Source of the DNA: Flagellimonas beolgyonensis
Lineage (GTDB): Bacteria; Bacteroidota; Bacteroidia; Flavobacteriales; Flavobacteriaceae
NCBI RefSeq assembly: GCF_003992615.1
Contig: NZ_RZMY01000016.1
Location: 416,119-480,118, forward strand
Reading direction: 5' to 3'
DNA: 64,000 nt
Shown in pieces: positions 61,570-64,000 of this stretch (the stretch's first letter is position 1; each line of letters starts with the position of its first letter). A program made the position numbers and the translations under genes. The notes beneath the pieces were generated by a model. That model worked only from the letters and a program-made list of their open reading frames with translations. It ran no database searches and was not told the origin of the DNA.

Positions 61570-63288
61570 ATGAGTAAATTTTATTACAACGACGAACAGG
61601 AATCCTATGATGCCATAGTGGTGGGCACGGGCATCAGTGGCGGTTGGGCCGCCAAGGAACTGTGCGAGAACGGTCTCAAGACCCTGGTCCTGGAACGTGG
61701 GCCCATGGTGAGGCACCGGGAGGACTACCCCACGGCCAACATGGACAACTGGGATTTCCCCCACGCAGGAAGAGCCACCAGAGAAGATGTTAGTAAACAA
61801 GAAAAACAGTCCAGAACAGGTTACACTACCGGTGCGGCTTCCAAACACTGGTTCGTGAACGATCTGGAACACCCCTACAACGAGGTGAAGCGCTTCGATT
61901 GGATGCGCGGCTATCACGTGGGCGGACGCTCGATCATGTGGGGCCGGCACAGTTACCGCTGGAGCGACATCGATTTTGAAGCCAACAAAAATGAAGGTGT
62001 TGCCGTAGATTGGCCCGTCCGTTACAAGGACATCGCACCTTGGTACGACAAAGTAGAAAGTTATATAGGGGTATCGGGTGAAAACCTGGGCCTTCCCCAA
62101 TTGCCGGATGGCCAGTTTGAGCCCATGATGGAGCTCAATTGCGTTGAGGACCATGTACGTGGCAAGGTTGCCGAACATTTCGATGGCCGTGTGATCACCG
62201 CGGGACGAGTGGCCCATATCAACAGTGACAAACAATTTGACGGGGACGGCCGTGTCCGTTGCCAGTTCCGGAACCGTTGTATCCGGGGATGTCCTTTCGG
62301 GGCGTACTTCAGCAGTGTTTCCTCAACATTGCCTGCGGCTGAAAGAACAGGGAACATGACCCTGAGACCCGATTCCATTGTACATGAGATCATTTACGAC
62401 CCGAACACAAAAAAGGCGACCGGCGTTAAGGTGATCGACAGGGAAACCAAGGAAGAGTTCGAGTTCAAGGCAAAGGTGATCTTCCTTTGTGCCTCGGCCA
62501 TCGCTTCCACTTCTATTTTGATGCAGTCCAGATCGGACAGATTCCCTAACGGATTGGGGAACGATTCCGGAGAACTGGGCCACAATGTTATGGACCACCA
62601 TTTCTTGGTCGGTGCCAGTGGTAAGTTCGATGGATTCGAGGACAAATACTACAAGGGCAGAAAGCCCAACGGCATCTACATCCCAAGGTTCCGAAACCTT
62701 GGCGGTGATTCCAATATGAAGGACTTTAAACGTGGATACGGTTACCAAGGTGGTGCCGGAAGGGGCAATTACGAAGAGTTGGTTGCCGAAGCTACTTTTG
62801 GTAAAGGGTACAAGGATGCAATCTTGACACCGGGAGGATGGACGATGAACATGCTTGCCTTTGGAGAGACCCTTCCCTATCATGATAACAAAATGATGCT
62901 GGATTACGACAAGAAGGATCAATGGGGACTGCCCACAGTGACCTTTGATGCGGAAATCAGGGAGAACGAATTTAATATGCGAAAGGATATGCAGGATCAA
63001 GCGGTACAAATGCTTGAAAAGGCAGGTGCAAAGGACATTACGCCCTACGACCGACCTTATGCCTTGGGCCTTGGCATCCACGAGATGGGTACCGCCCGAA
63101 TGGGCCGCGACCCGAGGACCTCCGTGGTCAACGGTTACAACCAGGTGCACGCCTGCAAGAACGTCTACGTGACCGACGGGGCCTTCATGACCTCGGCCAG
63201 CTGCGTGAACCCATCGCTCACCTATATGGCATTTACCGCAAGGGCCGCAAACCACGCGGCACAGGAACTCAAAAAAGGAAACATATAA
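61570..63288 (+). CDS. GMC family oxidoreductase (gluconate/glucoside dehydrogenase large subunit)
   Basis: 572-residue FAD enzyme. ADP-binding motif DAIVVGTGISGGWAAKELCE at residues 14-33, GGRSIMWGRHSYRW in the FAD region and the C-terminal GTARMG with catalytic His context (YALGLGIHEMGTARMG, NPSLTYMAFTARAANHA). A CxxxC pair (CRGCP-like, RNRCIRGCPFGAYF) sits in the middle. It has no signal peptide, and its stop shares one base with the next gene, which carries a Tat signal, so the pair is probably exported as a folded complex. Likely oxidises a sugar or glycoside in the periplasm. Ends are GC-rich, middle closer to neighbours. Confidence 0.93.
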   Translation: MSKFYYNDEQESYDAIVVGTGISGGWAAKELCENGLKTLVLERGPMVRHREDYPTANMDNWDFPHAGRATREDVSKQEKQSRTGYTTGAASKHWFVNDLEHPYNEVKRFDWMRGYHVGGRSIMWGRHSYRWSDIDFEANKNEGVAVDWPVRYKDIAPWYDKVESYIGVSGENLGLPQLPDGQFEPMMELNCVEDHVRGKVAEHFDGRVITAGRVAHINSDKQFDGDGRVRCQFRNRCIRGCPFGAYFSSVSSTLPAAERTGNMTLRPDSIVHEIIYDPNTKKATGVKVIDRETKEEFEFKAKVIFLCASAIASTSILMQSRSDRFPNGLGNDSGELGHNVMDHHFLVGASGKFDGFEDKYYKGRKPNGIYIPRFRNLGGDSNMKDFKRGYGYQGGAGRGNYEELVAEATFGKGYKDAILTPGGWTMNMLAFGETLPYHDNKMMLDYDKKDQWGLPTVTFDAEIRENEFNMRKDMQDQAVQMLEKAGAKDITPYDRPYALGLGIHEMGTARMGRDPRTSVVNGYNQVHACKNVYVTDGAFMTSASCVNPSLTYMAFTARAANHAAQELKKGNI

Positions 63289-63941
63289 TGGAAAGAAGAT
63301 CAGCACTCAAGAACATGGGATTGGCCTTCGGCTACGCCGTGGCCACCCCCACACTGTTAAGCCTGCTGCAGAGCTGCAAGGACAAGCCGGCCTATGCCGA
63401 ATGGGTCCCCGGCTTTTTGAGCAGGGAACAGGGCCAGGCCCTGGCCCGCACCGTGGACGTGATCCTTCCCAAGACCGATACCCCCTCGGCCACCGAGGTG
63501 AACGTGCACGCCTTCATCGATGCCTACCTGGACGAGGTGATGCCCCTTGAACAACGGGACTACGTGATGATGAAGATGGAGCGGTTCTACGCCAAGGTCC
63601 TGGAGGGCTCCGGCAAGGAGAACCTTTCGGAGATAGAGGCAGGGGACATCGAGCCGGTGTTGGCCACCTACCTGCGCAAGCGCACCGATGAGGAGGAGGA
63701 GCTGCACATGGAGGCGGTGATGAACTATATGCAGGCCGTCATGGAGGGCGGCGAGGCCACCCTGGACGACGAGGTGGCGCGCTTCACCTTTGCCAACGAA
63801 CTGAGGGACCTGGCCACATGGGCCTACAAGTCCTCGGAGTACGTGGGCGAGGAGGTGCTTGCCTACCTTCCCATACCCGGGGAGTACATCGCCTGTGGCG
63901 ACCTGGACACCCTTACCGGTGGAAAGGCCTGGTCGGAATAG
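63288..63941 (+). CDS. Gluconate 2-dehydrogenase subunit 3 family protein (Tat lipoprotein)
   Basis: 217 residues. N-terminal twin-arginine signal ERRSALKNMGLAFGYAVATP followed by a lipobox LLQSC (Cys about 30), so exported folded and anchored. The mature part is helical: LARTVDVILPKTDTPSATEV and MPLEQRDYVMMKMERFYAK mark the family. It is the small subunit that carries and stabilises the GMC catalytic subunit (family knowledge). The gene is very GC-rich for this window (40 of 60 bases at 63421 are G or C) and is followed by a terminator. Confidence 0.92.
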   Translation: MERRSALKNMGLAFGYAVATPTLLSLLQSCKDKPAYAEWVPGFLSREQGQALARTVDVILPKTDTPSATEVNVHAFIDAYLDEVMPLEQRDYVMMKMERFYAKVLEGSGKENLSEIEAGDIEPVLATYLRKRTDEEEELHMEAVMNYMQAVMEGGEATLDDEVARFTFANELRDLATWAYKSSEYVGEEVLAYLPIPGEYIACGDLDTLTGGKAWSE

Positions 63942-63969
63942 CAAAAGTTCAACCAAGCATAAAACAAAG

Positions 63970-63995
63970 AGCCTCCCGATCGGGAGGCTTTTTTT
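63970..63995 (+). terminator. Rho-independent terminator of the GMC operon
   Basis: Self-complementary AGCCTCCCGATCGGGAGGCT followed by T7; the innermost GATC forms the loop. Confidence 0.9.
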
Positions 63996-64000
63996 ATGGC

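Noticed and set aside
62323..63306. 327-codon minus-strand frame opposite the GMC gene
   Set aside because: Arises from the GC-rich, strongly biased codons of the GMC gene; the product is His/Val/Gly-rich without family likeness, while the plus frame has all GMC motifs.
63357..63956. 199-codon minus-strand frame opposite the subunit-3 gene
   Set aside because: Same cause: high GC keeps stop codons out of the antisense frame; product is repetitive in His, Leu, Val and Gly.

Overview
The window looks like chromosomal DNA of a marine Bacteroidota, most likely a member of the Flavobacteriaceae close to Muricauda/Allomuricauda/Flagellimonas (genus is inference). Grounds: many TAnnTTTG-type -7 promoter boxes, a TonB receptor with a carboxypeptidase-regulatory-like N-terminus, Bacteroidota-typical families (DUF4097, DUF3078, DUF6503, DUF2141, DUF1080, BNR-repeat secreted protein, RND-TolC fusion), a carotenoid lycopene cyclase, and moderate GC. 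No phage, transposase, CRISPR array or rRNA was seen. One tRNA (Asn) is present.

Layout. 1-2.2 kb: 5'-truncated AgcS symporter, DinB protein, terminator and tRNA-Asn. 2.2-7.1 kb: RseP protease, SCO protein, and an iron operon feoA-feoB plus a 44-residue Cys-rich membrane protein. 7.2-10.1 kb: ECF sigma, anti-sigma with HEAT repeats, and two secreted DUF4097 proteins. 10.1-12.7 kb: small membrane and periplasmic proteins, an SDR and an unknown. 12.8-17.7 kb: a large secreted BNR-repeat protein and a GH13 lipoprotein. 17.8-27.6 kb: metal homeostasis block (His-rich small protein, CzcA-TolC fusion, CzcB adaptor, ZIP transporter, DtxR/MntR-type repressor, TonB receptor). 27.7-29.8 kb: crtY and a polyprenyl diphosphate synthase tail to tail. 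29.9-31.1 kb: a second ECF sigma with a membrane partner. 31.1-38.3 kb: TetR-TolC-adaptor-RND pump operon, split by a four-helix-bundle gene. 38.3-54.2 kb: mainly housekeeping (aspS, ClC channel, cold shock protein, tadA, dxs, DUF3078, dGTPase, PiT phosphate transporter, DUF6503, GH130-like, nadD, gmk, yicC).

54.3-64 kb: a sugar-oxidation cluster, the most accessory part of the window. It holds two DUF1080 proteins, two TIM-barrel isomerase/epimerase-like proteins, a Gfo/Idh/MocA oxidoreductase, a nucleoside/sugar MFS permease, a DinB protein, an ASCH protein, and a GMC dehydrogenase with a Tat-lipoprotein gluconate-2-dehydrogenase-subunit-3 partner. Together these suggest oxidation of glycosides to 3-keto (or similar keto) sugars in the periplasm, cleavage by DUF1080 enzymes and isomerisation in the cell. 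A CG-centred 16-bp palindrome sits between the divergent arms.

Regulatory DNA is unusually readable here. There is a two-unit 11-bp-periodic direct repeat before the phosphate transporter (Pho-box geometry), a perfect 10+2+10 palindrome before the second ECF sigma, a 9-bp inverted repeat over the tetR promoter, and an imperfect palindrome in the dtxR/TonB-receptor divergent promoter. Several genes have a -7 box ending only 4-5 nt before the start codon (possible leaderless mRNAs). Three convergent gene pairs overlap by 4 nt at their stop codons.
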